From NCBI RefSeq assembly GCF_008369325.1, contig NZ_VOBI01000005.1, forward strand, positions 248,001 through 312,000: a stretch of 64,000 nt of DNA. Reading direction: 5' to 3'. The notes beneath the pieces were generated by a model, which searched no databases, was not told the origin of the DNA, and was given only the letters and a program-made list of their open reading frames with translations. Positions 49,923 to 58,783 of the stretch are shown here, in pieces. The translations under genes were made by a program, and so were the position numbers. Position 1 is the stretch's first letter, and each line of letters starts with the position of its first letter. This stretch comes from Pseudomonas sp. ANT_H12B (GTDB lineage: Bacteria > Pseudomonadota > Gammaproteobacteria > Pseudomonadales > Pseudomonadaceae).

Positions 49923-50561
49923 TTACATCGACAGAATCAGGCGCCCGGCGAACAGAATGAGAATCACCCCCATGGTGCGTTCGAACCAGTGCCCCATGCG
50001 CATAAATAGCAGTCTTACCCGGGCACTGGAAAAGAACAGCGCGACGATCACAAACCAAAGCGCATTCACAAAACACATCCAGACCCCGTAAAGCGCCTGG
50101 ATCTTGAGCGGTGTCGTGGCGCTGATGATGGTGGTGAAGATCGCCAGGAAAAACAGCGTCGCTTTGGGGTTGGTAGCGTTAGTCAGAAACCCTGTGGTGA
50201 ACGCCTTCAGCAGCGTTTGCTCGACGACCGGTTCATCGGCGCTTTTGTCGCCCTCCAGCACGGATTTGGGTTTGCTGCGCAACAGGCTGACACCGAGGTA
50301 CAGAATGTAGGCTCCACCCACGACCTTGGCGACCGTCAACAGCCAGGGCGTCGTGTGCATCAACGCGCCGACACCGAGCAGGGTGTAAAGCACATGCACG
50401 GAAATTCCCGCGCCGATGCCCAGTGCCGTGCAGATCCCTACCAAGCGGCCGAAACGCACACTCTGGCGGATGGTCACTGCGAAGTCCGGTCCGGGTGCGA
50501 TCACGGCCAGAAAGTGAATAGTCGCCAGCGCCAGAAACTCGCCCAGGTAATTTGAAAACAT
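49923..50561 (-). CDS. LysE/RhtB-type amino acid exporter
   Basis: 212 residues with about six hydrophobic segments. The N-terminal signature FLAVIAPGPDFAVTIRQSVR followed by GRLVGICTALGIGAGISVH defines the LysE family. NATNPKATLFFLAIF is also conserved. It exports amino acids or derivatives across the inner membrane. It lies one base after the oxygenase gene, with GGAG five bases before ATG 50561, so it is co-transcribed and probably handles the oxygenase product. Confidence 0.93.
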   Translation of the reverse strand: MFSNYLGEFLALATIHFLAVIAPGPDFAVTIRQSVRFGRLVGICTALGIGAGISVHVLYTLLGVGALMHTTPWLLTVAKVVGGAYILYLGVSLLRSKPKSVLEGDKSADEPVVEQTLLKAFTTGFLTNATNPKATLFFLAIFTTIISATTPLKIQALYGVWMCFVNALWFVIVALFFSSARVRLLFMRMGHWFERTMGVILILFAGRLILSM

Positions 50562-50562
50562 C

Positions 50563-51333
50563 TCAACTCCAGAAAGTAAGGGGTGAAGCATTGCCGCGAT
50601 AACCGACAAAGAACGAAAGGCTCAGTCGCGGATCGGCCACACCCGGAGTCACCGAGTGCATGCAGCGCGAATTGAACATGATGAAGTCACCCGATTCAGG
50701 CCGAACCTCCAGGCTTGGAGGGCCGAGCAGGGCTGGATCGATGCCGTAACTGTCGCCCCGCATTTCGTCGAACTGGTCCGGGGAAATGTCGTCGTCCCAC
50801 ATCTGCAGCGCACCGCCCTCGGTCGGCATATTCAGGTAAACGTTGCAGGCGAACTGTGCTTCCAGGCTTCTGGCCTGGAAGCTGTCGGGGGCGTCCTTGG
50901 CGAAAATGTCGTGGTGGGCAAGAAAGCACACGCCGGGTTTCACCACCCGGGACAACCCGACATACATTTTGCGGCCGTATAGATTTTCAAGGTGCGCACC
51001 GGCCGGCCAGGACTCGTCGAGCATGCAGCGCAGCGTATCGACCGGAGACGAGTAGGGCGCACAACGGTTGCGCAACTCCGCGATGTTGCGGGTGGCGCGC
51101 TCGAAATAATCTTCGATCAACAGCGGCTGGTTTTCCGCTTCATAAAACGCCATGCCGATGCGGCCGATACTCGGCGCGTTGATGTAGCCTTCGAAGCCCG
51201 GGGCGAGGATCTTGTCGCCAATCTGAATCGCCAGTGGCGCAGGCAAAAAGCCTTTGACGCGGATGGCGAGGACTTCTTCATTGGCCAGTTTTTTTATGCA
51301 CGTCTCATCGAGACGCTCGACGTCAAGCATCAT
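50563..51333 (-). CDS. 2-oxoglutarate/Fe(II)-dependent oxygenase
   Basis: 256 residues of the prolyl-4-hydroxylase-like 2OG-Fe(II) fold. The iron facial triad is read as His141-x-Asp (AHHDIFAKDA has H140 H141 D142; one of the two histidines) and His226 (RCMHSVTPG), with Arg236 (DPRLSLSFF) for 2-oxoglutarate. VYLNMPTEGGALQMWDDD matches the family's GGxLxxW strand. It probably hydroxylates a free amino acid or small peptide; the substrate is unknown. It lies between an AlaX-like gene and a LysE exporter gene on the same strand. ATG 51333 or 51330. Confidence 0.85.
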   Translation of the reverse strand: MMLDVERLDETCIKKLANEEVLAIRVKGFLPAPLAIQIGDKILAPGFEGYINAPSIGRIGMAFYEAENQPLLIEDYFERATRNIAELRNRCAPYSSPVDTLRCMLDESWPAGAHLENLYGRKMYVGLSRVVKPGVCFLAHHDIFAKDAPDSFQARSLEAQFACNVYLNMPTEGGALQMWDDDISPDQFDEMRGDSYGIDPALLGPPSLEVRPESGDFIMFNSRCMHSVTPGVADPRLSLSFFVGYRGNASPLTFWS

Positions 51334-51424
51334 GGTTTAGGTCCATCTATCAGATAGTCAACGAAACCCGCGAATGCGGGCTCCCCGGCGTCAGGCAATA
51401 CCAAGCGTGGCAACGCCCAAATGC

Positions 51425-52051
51425 TCAGCTCACGTCGTAGTGAACAGACAGCGTTCCTTTCTTCTGTGAAACGGAAGCGATCGTGACTGTGCCCAAATGC
51501 TTCAGGCTACGTACGTGGGTGCCGCCGCAGCCGTAGGCCGGCAGTTCACCGAAACCGATTTCCCGTGCGCCTTCGCGCAACGAGGTCAGACGTGGCAGGT
51601 CATGGGCGATCCACTGCTCAATGCCGTACTCGATAGTCTGGGCATCAACGTCCTGTGCTGAATCCGTCGGTTTGAATTGCACGCGTCCTTCGCCCGGCCA
51701 GTGATGCGCCTTGATCGGCATCCAGCCCATGGCCTGGACGAAATGGCCGATCAAATGACCCGCGGAATGCATGCGGGTATTGAACTGGCGATGTTGCTCA
51801 TCGACCCGAATCTGGGTCATGCCGAGTTTTACCGGGTGTTCGACGTAATGGATGATCCGGTCCGGGTCCTGAACCACACGCAGCACTCGGCTTTCGCCGA
51901 TCCAGCCGGTGTCAAAGGGCTGCCCGCCGCCCTGTGGGTGAAACAGTGTTGCGCGCAGCACCACGGCGAATTCGTTCTCGTGGGGTGTGCAATCCAGGAC
52001 TTCCACATCGGCCTTGAGGTCATCACTATGGAAAAAGAGGCGAAGCGTCAT
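51425..52051 (-). CDS. Alanyl-tRNA editing protein, AlaX-like
   Basis: 208 residues. Zinc-binding editing domain of class II aminoacyl-tRNA synthetases: HSAGH (in NTRMHSAGHLIGHFV) and a later GCGGTHV give the zinc ligands; LFHPQGGGQPFDTG is the family's N-terminal motif. Free-standing AlaX enzymes hydrolyse mischarged Ser- or Gly-tRNA(Ala), or other wrongly acylated tRNA. I chose ATG 52051 (MTLRLFFHSD) with GAGGG eight to nine bases upstream; an earlier ATG at 52066 overlaps that site. First gene of the operon with the oxygenase and LysE exporter. Confidence 0.88.
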   Translation of the reverse strand: MTLRLFFHSDDLKADVEVLDCTPHENEFAVVLRATLFHPQGGGQPFDTGWIGESRVLRVVQDPDRIIHYVEHPVKLGMTQIRVDEQHRQFNTRMHSAGHLIGHFVQAMGWMPIKAHHWPGEGRVQFKPTDSAQDVDAQTIEYGIEQWIAHDLPRLTSLREGAREIGFGELPAYGCGGTHVRSLKHLGTVTIASVSQKKGTLSVHYDVS

Positions 52052-52141
52052 ATTCCATGCCCTCATTAAAGTGTCTGTTTTTATTATATGAAGCGTGGAA
52101 TTGCGTGATAATCCGTTCAAACATCAAAGGACTGTTGTGCT

Positions 52142-53140
52142 GTGAGCATAAATCTTCCACTGCCGTTGCTGGGTGAAATGGCGATTTTCGTCAAGGTTGT
52201 CGAGACCGGCAGTTTCTCTGAGGCTGCTCGGCAGATGGGCTCTTCGCCTTCGGCAGTCAGCCGCAGCATTTCGCGCCTGGAAAAGGCGCTCGCCACCCGT
52301 CTGCTACAACGAACCACGCGCAAGCTTCGCTTGAGCGACGGCGGCGAGGAGGTATTCAAGCGTTGCCAGGAGATGGTCAACGCGGCGAAATCGGTGATGG
52401 AAATCAGCGGTCAGTTCACCCATGAGGCAGAAGGGCTGGTGCGAGTCAGCGTGCCCAAAGCCGTGGGGCGATTCGTGATTCACCCGCATATGCCGGAATT
52501 TTTGCGGCGTTATCCCAAAGTCGACGTGGAGTTGTTGCTCGAGGACCGTCAGGTGGATTTGATCGACGACAACGTTGATCTGGCGATCCGCATTACCGAC
52601 CGGCCACCCGCTGGGCTGGTAGGGCGGCAATTGCTGACCATCGACCATTTGCTTTGCGCAACGCCGCAGTACCTGGCCGAACACGGTACGCCGACCCATC
52701 CTCACGACTTGCTCAACCACAGTTGTATCTACCTGGGTGAAACCCCGAGCGATGCACGCTGGAAATTCAAGAAAGGCACCAAGGCGGTAACCGTTGGCGT
52801 GCGAGGACGTTATGCGGCCAATCACACCGGCGTGCGGTTGGGTGCAGTGTTGCAACACATCGGGATTGGCAGCCTGCCGTATTTCACCGCGCGTTACGCA
52901 CTGGAGCAGGGGCTGATCGTGCAGGTGCTGCCCGACTGGACTTTCCTGGCTTCTTATCATGGCGGCGCGTGGCTGCTGCATTCGCCGACCCGGTATCTGC
53001 CGCCGAAATTGCGCGTGTTGATTGATTATCTTGTGGAGTGTCTTGAGAAAGAGCCGACCCTGAGCAAACCGGGCAAGTTGAGTGATTCGGGCAAAGTTGC
53101 GGCGGAGTATGAGTTGCCGGAGAGTGATGGGTTGCTTTGA
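52142..53140 (+). CDS. LysR-family transcriptional regulator
   Basis: 332 residues. The N-terminal winged helix (EMAIFVKVVETGSFSEAARQ, SPSAVSRSISRLEKALATRL) is followed by a periplasmic-binding-like effector domain (GLVRVSVPKAVGRFVIHPHM...). The start is a GTG at 52142, with AAAGGA about ten bases upstream. It is divergent from the alaX-oxygenase-lysE operon across 90 bases, the classic layout of a regulator and its target. No clear T-N11-A operator could be fixed in the gap. A terminator follows. Confidence 0.9.
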   Translation: MSINLPLPLLGEMAIFVKVVETGSFSEAARQMGSSPSAVSRSISRLEKALATRLLQRTTRKLRLSDGGEEVFKRCQEMVNAAKSVMEISGQFTHEAEGLVRVSVPKAVGRFVIHPHMPEFLRRYPKVDVELLLEDRQVDLIDDNVDLAIRITDRPPAGLVGRQLLTIDHLLCATPQYLAEHGTPTHPHDLLNHSCIYLGETPSDARWKFKKGTKAVTVGVRGRYAANHTGVRLGAVLQHIGIGSLPYFTARYALEQGLIVQVLPDWTFLASYHGGAWLLHSPTRYLPPKLRVLIDYLVECLEKEPTLSKPGKLSDSGKVAAEYELPESDGLL

Positions 53141-53171
53141 CGGACGCCACGTCACTCGACACCGCCACAAA

Positions 53172-53205
53172 AAAAGGCCCGCATGTTCAACCATGCGGGC
53201 CTTTT
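53172..53205. terminator. Bidirectional terminator
   Basis: AAAAGGCCCGCATG / CATGCGGGCCTTTT with a 6-base loop, between the convergent LysR gene and the gene at 53222. Confidence 0.92.
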
Positions 53206-53221
53206 GTATTTCTGATCAGGA

Positions 53222-53629
53222 TCAGTGCTTGCTGTCGTCGTTCGACATCGCCAGCAGCTGTTTTTCCTGGTTCCAGTCGAACGGTTCATCGTTCTGTTCT
53301 GCTTCGAAACGACGTTCTTCCAGCGCCTGGTACAAGTCGATTTCATCATCGGGCATGTAATGCAGGCAGTCACCGGCGAAGTACCACAGCAGGTCACGCG
53401 GGACCAGATGGGCGATTTGCGGATAGCGGGTGATCACCTGGCAGAGAATGTCCTGGCCCAGGTATTGGCTTTCGATCGGGTCGACCGGCAGCAACGCACG
53501 CAGTTCGTCGAAGCGCTCCAGAAACAAGGCATGGCTTTCTTCGGGAACCTGTTCGGCCTCACCTACGGCGACCAGGATGCTGCGCAGGTGGTCGAGCAAC
53601 ACAAGATGATCGGCAACGATGTTGGACAC
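53222..53629 (-). CDS. Conserved hypothetical protein, PA2817-like
   Basis: 135 residues, acidic and mainly helical (VADHLVLLDHLRSILVAVGE, SQYLGQDILCQVITRYPQIA, LLWYFAGDCLHYMPDDEID). No membrane segment and no named catalytic motif. The start is the GTG at 53629 (MSNIVADHL). It lies just downstream of no partner but next to the convergent fadE side, the same neighbourhood as PA2817-PA2815 by memory. Function unknown. Confidence 0.75.
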   Translation of the reverse strand: MSNIVADHLVLLDHLRSILVAVGEAEQVPEESHALFLERFDELRALLPVDPIESQYLGQDILCQVITRYPQIAHLVPRDLLWYFAGDCLHYMPDDEIDLYQALEERRFEAEQNDEPFDWNQEKQLLAMSNDDSKH

Positions 53630-53694
53630 GAGATAAGTCCTCAAGAGCAAAACGGGCGCGAGAGTATAAAGCTCCTGCGCCCCTTTTTACAGGA

Positions 53695-56142
53695 TCAGCG
53701 GACCTTTCCGTCGGCCAGTGCCAGTTCTTCTTTGTCGAAATCATCGACATCGATCACCTTGCGGCGTGCCGCTTCGGCGTCACGCAGGGTCTGTGCTTCT
53801 ACCGGCTGCAACACACCCGCCTCCAGCGCTGCATCGATGGCGTGTTCGCCGGCCGATGGCTTAACCTGGCCGCTCTTGAGTGCCACATGCAGCTTTTTCT
53901 GCAACGGCTGCGCGGCGTTCAACAGGTTGCAGGCGTGCTGCAGAGCGCCGACAGCGTCATCGGCCGATTGCGGACGGTAGCAACCGCCGAGCAATTCTTC
54001 GAGGGTCGGATCGCCCTTGGCGCGGCCGATCACTGCAGCCACTTCGGCGCCGAGTTTGTCCAATGGCCCTTTGTGACGGCGACCAAACGGGAACACGATC
54101 ACTCGCAGCAGGCAACCCAGTACCTTGTTCGGGAAGTTGCTCAGCAGTTCATCCAGCGCCCGCTCCGACTGACCCAGGCTTTCTTCCATCGCCCAGGTAA
54201 ACAGCGGCGCCATATGCTCCGGGGAATCGAGGTCGTGGTAACGCTTGAGTGCAGCAGAGGCCAGGTACATGTTGCTGAGCACATCCCCCAGCCGTGCCGA
54301 CAGGCGTTCGCGGCGTTTCAGTTCACCGCCCAGCAGCATCATGCTGAGGTCAGCGAGCATCGCGAACGCCGCCGCCTGACGGTTGAGCGCGCGGAAGTAA
54401 CCCTGGCTGAGCTTGTCGCCCGGCGCGTGTTCCAGGTGCCCGAAGCCAAGGTTCAGCACCAGGGTGCTGGCGGCGTTGCTCACGGCAAAACCGATGTGCT
54501 TGAGCAGCAGACCATCGAATTCGTTAAGCGCCTGATCCTTGTCTTCACGCCCGGCGAGGGCCATTTCCTTGAGCACGAATGGATGGCAGCGAATGGCGCC
54601 CTGGCCGAAGATCATCAGGTTGCGCGAGAGGATGTTCGCGCCTTCCACGGTGATGAAGATCGGCGCGCCATTCCAGCTGCGTCCGAGGTAGTTGTTCGGC
54701 CCCATGATGATTGCCTTGCCGCCGTGCACGTCCATGGCGTGGCTGATGCATTCGCGGCCGCGTTCGGTGAGGTGGTACTTGAGAATCGCCGACAGCACCG
54801 ACGGTTTCTCACCCAGATCCACCGCGTTGGCGGTCAGCATCCGGGCGGCGTCCATCATCCAGGCGTTGCCGCCGATGCGCGCCATGGCTTCCTGAATGCC
54901 TTCGAAAGCGGAGAGTGGAACGTTGAATTGTTCCCGGATCTGAGCGTACTGGCCGGTCACCAGACTGGTGAACTTGGCGGCACCGGTGCCAACTGCTGGC
55001 AACGAAATCGAACGCCCGACCGACAGGCAGTTCATCAGCATCATCCAGCCTTTGCCGAGCATTTCCTGGCCACCGATGAGGAAGTCCAGCGGTACGAATA
55101 CGTCCTTGCCGGAGTTCGGGCCGTTCATGAACGCGGCACCCAGAGGCAGGTGACGACGGCCGATTTCAACACCGGCAGTGTCCGTCGGGATCAGTGCCAG
55201 GCTGATGCCCAGGTCTTCCTTGTCGCCCAGCAGATGGTCCGGGTCATAGGCCTTGAACGCGAGGCCGAGCAGGGTGGCCACCGGGCCAAGCGTGATGTAA
55301 CGCTTTTCCCAGTTCAGGCGCAGGCCGAGGGTTTCCTTGCCTTCCCATTCGCCTTTGCAGATCACCCCGGTGTCGGGCATGGCGCCAGCGTCGGAGCCGG
55401 CCAGCGGTCCGGTCAGTGCGAAACACGGGATGTCGTCACCGCGCGCCAGGCGTGGCAGGTAATGATTGCGTTGTTCGTCAGTGCCGTAATGCAGCAACAA
55501 TTCGGCCGGGCCGAGGGAGTTGGGGACCATCACGGTGGAGGCGAGGTCGCCGCTGCGGGTCGCCAGTTTCATCGCCACTTGCGAGTGGGCATAGGCCGAG
55601 AAGCCTTTGCCGCCAAACTCTTTGGGAATGATCAGGGCGAAGAAGCCGTTTTCCTTGATGTGGGTCCAGGCTTCGGGCGGCAGGTCCATGTCTTGCCCGA
55701 TCTGCCAGTCGCTGACCATGGCACAGAGTTCTTCGGTCGGGCCGTCAATAAAAGCCTGTTCCTCTTCGCTCAATTGCGCTTTTGGGTAGGACAGCAGTTT
55801 GTTCCAGTCCGGACGACCGCTGAACAGTTCACCGTCCCACCACACCGTGCCGGCGTCGATGGCATCGCGTTCGGTTTGCGACATCGGCGGCAGGGTTTTC
55901 TGGAACCAGCTGAACAGTGGCGCGCTGAAGAATTTGCGACGCAGGTCGGGCAGCAATAATGGCGCCGCGACCGCTGCGATCAATACCCAGAAAATCAGCA
56001 GCAACCAGCCCGGTGCATGGCTGAAGGCGCCCATCGCCACCACGTAGACGGCCACGATGACCAAGGCAGGTAGCGGGGCGATACGACGGTGGGCCAAATA
56101 GGCGATGCCGACGATCAGAACCAGTATCCACAACAACAGCAT
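53695..56142 (-). CDS. fadE: Acyl-CoA dehydrogenase FadE
   Basis: 815 residues, the length of membrane-associated gammaproteobacterial FadE. Two N-terminal hydrophobic segments (MLLLWILVLIVGIAYLAHRR and a second at 28-60) precede the acyl-CoA dehydrogenase fold, which has FALTGPLAGSDAGAMPDTGV for FAD/substrate binding and FITVEGANILSRNLMIFGQG with the catalytic region. It introduces the trans-2 double bond in beta-oxidation. ATG 56142 has GGAGG upstream. Monocistronic. Confidence 0.95.
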   Translation of the reverse strand: MLLLWILVLIVGIAYLAHRRIAPLPALVIVAVYVVAMGAFSHAPGWLLLIFWVLIAAVAAPLLLPDLRRKFFSAPLFSWFQKTLPPMSQTERDAIDAGTVWWDGELFSGRPDWNKLLSYPKAQLSEEEQAFIDGPTEELCAMVSDWQIGQDMDLPPEAWTHIKENGFFALIIPKEFGGKGFSAYAHSQVAMKLATRSGDLASTVMVPNSLGPAELLLHYGTDEQRNHYLPRLARGDDIPCFALTGPLAGSDAGAMPDTGVICKGEWEGKETLGLRLNWEKRYITLGPVATLLGLAFKAYDPDHLLGDKEDLGISLALIPTDTAGVEIGRRHLPLGAAFMNGPNSGKDVFVPLDFLIGGQEMLGKGWMMLMNCLSVGRSISLPAVGTGAAKFTSLVTGQYAQIREQFNVPLSAFEGIQEAMARIGGNAWMMDAARMLTANAVDLGEKPSVLSAILKYHLTERGRECISHAMDVHGGKAIIMGPNNYLGRSWNGAPIFITVEGANILSRNLMIFGQGAIRCHPFVLKEMALAGREDKDQALNEFDGLLLKHIGFAVSNAASTLVLNLGFGHLEHAPGDKLSQGYFRALNRQAAAFAMLADLSMMLLGGELKRRERLSARLGDVLSNMYLASAALKRYHDLDSPEHMAPLFTWAMEESLGQSERALDELLSNFPNKVLGCLLRVIVFPFGRRHKGPLDKLGAEVAAVIGRAKGDPTLEELLGGCYRPQSADDAVGALQHACNLLNAAQPLQKKLHVALKSGQVKPSAGEHAIDAALEAGVLQPVEAQTLRDAEAARRKVIDVDDFDKEELALADGKVR

Positions 56143-56391
56143 ATTTAATCCTCCGTGAAACCAGGGCAAAACCAACTTTCAGAGCTTAGACGGCATCCGC
56201 AAAATCGGGTGGTCAGAGCAATGTGATTGAAATCGTGGGAAACCTTGGATGGGTTTTGTAAGACCTGTTGGCAACCGGTCTCGGAAATCGTTCGCAAGGT
56301 GAGCGACAAAGCGCCCATGTTTGGCCGAATCGTCGTTATCTCTGTGCTGAAGGTGTCGCTAGACTCGAGACTTCCCCAGGAGATCGTCCTC

Positions 56392-57051
56392 ATGCACGAG
56401 TATCTGAGCCCCGGCCGCTTCATCGATAGTGACCACCCCTCGGTGGCGGAGTTCGCCGAAAAACATCGCGGCGCCAGTCGCGACCCACTGAAGCAGGCGA
56501 TCAATCTCTATTACGCCGTGCGCGAAGCCGTGCGCTACAACCCCTACACCTTCAGCCGCGACCCAGACACCCTGCGCGGCAGTTATGCGCTGGCAGCGGG
56601 TGAAAGTTACTGCGTTCCCAAAGCCACGCTGCTGGCCGGATGCGCTCGGCATTGCGCGATCCCTGCGCGCATCGGTCTGGCAGACGTGCGCAATCATTTA
56701 TCGACCCCGCGCCTGCTCGAGTTGCTCAAGAGCGATGTGTTCGCTATGCATGGCTACACCGAGTTCTACTTGAACGGTCGCTGGGTCAAGGCCACGCCCG
56801 CGTTCAATCAAGGCTTGTGCGAACTGTTCAATGTCGCGCCGCTGGAATTCGACGGGATCAACGACAGTGTTTTCCATCCCTTCAACCGTGATGGCGAGCC
56901 GTTGATGGAATACCTGGTCGATCACGGCCAGTTCACCGACGTGCCCGAATCGTTCTTTTTCGAGCACCTGCAAAAGTGCTATCCGCATCTGTTCAACGAG
57001 CAAATGCCGCTGCTGCTGGGGGACATGCAGAGCGATTTGAGTCGCGCCTGA
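56392..57051 (+). CDS. Transglutaminase-like cysteine peptidase family protein
   Basis: 219 residues. The core triad can be read as Cys in GESYCVPKATLLAGCAR (about 71), His in MHGYTEFYLNGRWV (about 123) and a following Asp/Asn in TPAFN. Arylamine-type transglutaminase-like fold; no signal peptide, so cytosolic. Activity unknown. AGGAG lies before ATG 56392; longer upstream frames to 56227 lack a ribosome site. A GST gene follows 43 bases on. Confidence 0.82.
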   Translation: MHEYLSPGRFIDSDHPSVAEFAEKHRGASRDPLKQAINLYYAVREAVRYNPYTFSRDPDTLRGSYALAAGESYCVPKATLLAGCARHCAIPARIGLADVRNHLSTPRLLELLKSDVFAMHGYTEFYLNGRWVKATPAFNQGLCELFNVAPLEFDGINDSVFHPFNRDGEPLMEYLVDHGQFTDVPESFFFEHLQKCYPHLFNEQMPLLLGDMQSDLSRA

Positions 57052-57094
57052 TCCGGCGTATGCTGCCTGCGCATTCATCCATAAAGAGGCGGTC

Positions 57095-57718
57095 ATGCTG
57101 AAGATCTGGGGTCGGAAAAATTCGTCGAATGTCAGAAAACCTTTGTGGGCCGCCGAGGAGCTGGGCCTGGCCTATGAAGCCATCGATGCGGGCGGCGCGT
57201 TTGGTGTAGTCGATACGCCGCAGTACCGCGCGATGAACCCCAATGGTCGCGTGCCGGTGATTGAAGATGACGGTTTTGTGATGTGGGAATCCAACGCCAT
57301 CGTGCGCTACCTGATGGCTCTTCATGCCAATGGCACGGCCTGGTATCCGCAAGATCTGCAGGCTCGCGCCTCTGCTGATAAATGGATGGACTGGACCACG
57401 TCAAATTTTGCCGGCCCGTTTCGTACGGTGTTCTGGGGCGTATTGCGTACGCCGCAAGATAAGCAAGACTGGCCGGCCATCAAGGCTGCGATCAAAGAGT
57501 GCGACGACCTTCTGTCGATGGTCGATCAGGCGCTCGCGATCAAACCGTACCTGTCAGGCGATGAGATCGGCATGGGCGATATTCCCCTCGGAAGTTTCAT
57601 TTATGCCTGGTTCGAGATGCCGATCGAGCGCGCGCCGCAGCCTCATCTTGAAGCCTGGTACGCACGGTTGAAACAGCGTCCGGCGTATCAGAAAGCCGTT
57701 ATGACCGCGTTGACTTAA
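57095..57718 (+). CDS. Glutathione S-transferase family protein
   Basis: 207 residues. The N-domain has RKNSSNVRKPLWAAEELGLA with a Ser-Ser at the usual glutathione-activating site, NPNGRVPVIEDD and ESNAIVRYLMALH. The helical C-domain has MGDIPLGSFIYAWFE. Typical single-domain GST. ATG 57095; same strand as the transglutaminase-like gene. Confidence 0.92.
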   Translation: MLKIWGRKNSSNVRKPLWAAEELGLAYEAIDAGGAFGVVDTPQYRAMNPNGRVPVIEDDGFVMWESNAIVRYLMALHANGTAWYPQDLQARASADKWMDWTTSNFAGPFRTVFWGVLRTPQDKQDWPAIKAAIKECDDLLSMVDQALAIKPYLSGDEIGMGDIPLGSFIYAWFEMPIERAPQPHLEAWYARLKQRPAYQKAVMTALT

Positions 57719-57850
57719 TACTCACTATCGACACACTTGACTGTACTTGTGTAGCGGCGACAAGCACCATTGCGCTCATGCGCCGTGGTTGTATTGATCG
57801 CCGCCCGCCTTTATTTATTCCTTTCCTCCCTTCTTGGTGCGTAATCCGAT

Positions 57851-58783
57851 ATGAGTTCCGCTCTGTCCATCCGGCAGCTAACCAAAACCTACGGCAACGG
57901 TTTCCAGGCCCTGAGTGGTATCGATCTGGATGTCGCCGAAGGTGATTTTTTCGCTTTGCTCGGCCCGAACGGCGCCGGTAAATCCACGACCATCGGCATT
58001 CTTTCGACCCTGGTGAACAAGACCAGCGGAACGGTGAATATCTTTGGTCACGACCTGGACAAGAATCCTGCGCAACTCAAGCGCTCCATTGGCGTGGTGC
58101 CCCAGGAATTCAACTTCAACCAGTTCGAAAAGACCTTCGACATCGTCGTGACCCAGGCCGGTTATTACGGCATCCCACCGAAAATCGCCAAGGAACGCGC
58201 CGAGCAATACCTGACCCAACTGGGCCTGTGGGACAAGCGCGACACGCCGTCGCGTTCGCTGTCCGGCGGCATGAAGCGTCGATTGATGATTGCGCGTGCG
58301 CTGGTTCACGAACCGCGCCTGCTGATCCTCGATGAACCGACGGCGGGTGTGGACATCGAACTGCGTCGCTCGATGTGGACCTTCCTCACCGAGCTGAACA
58401 AGAAAGGCATCACCATCATCCTCACCACCCACTACCTGGAAGAGGCTGAGCAGTTGTGCCGCAACATCGGCATCATCGACCACGGCACGATCGTCGAGAA
58501 CACCAGCATGAAACAGTTGCTCGGCCAACTGCATGTGGAAACGTTCTTGCTCGACCTCAAAAACACTGTGCAAACCGCGCCGCAGTTGCTCGGTTACCCG
58601 ACCAAGCTGCTCGACAGTCACACCCTGGAAGTCCAGGTGGACAAGGCCATGGGCATCACCGCGCTGTTCACTCAATTGGCGCAGCAGAACATCGAAGTGC
58701 TGAGCCTGCGTAACAAAACCAATCGCCTCGAGGAGTTGTTCGTGTCCCTGGTGGAGAAAAATCTGTCGAAGGTGGCGGTATGA
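57851..58783 (+). CDS. ABC transporter ATP-binding protein, YadG-like
   Basis: 310 residues. Walker A GPNGAGKST (about 42-50), signature LSGGMKRRLMIARAL, Walker B LLILDEPTAGVD and the switch histidine in TTHYLEEAEQL. ABC-2 type exporter ATPase; matches PA2812 and E. coli YadG by pattern. Overlaps the permease start by four bases (ATGA). Transported substrate unknown. Confidence 0.94.
   Translation: MSSALSIRQLTKTYGNGFQALSGIDLDVAEGDFFALLGPNGAGKSTTIGILSTLVNKTSGTVNIFGHDLDKNPAQLKRSIGVVPQEFNFNQFEKTFDIVVTQAGYYGIPPKIAKERAEQYLTQLGLWDKRDTPSRSLSGGMKRRLMIARALVHEPRLLILDEPTAGVDIELRRSMWTFLTELNKKGITIILTTHYLEEAEQLCRNIGIIDHGTIVENTSMKQLLGQLHVETFLLDLKNTVQTAPQLLGYPTKLLDSHTLEVQVDKAMGITALFTQLAQQNIEVLSLRNKTNRLEELFVSLVEKNLSKVAV

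Noticed and set aside
53842..55959. A 705-codon open frame on the plus strand opposite fadE
   Set aside because: Antisense shadow of fadE with no recognisable domain or ribosome site.
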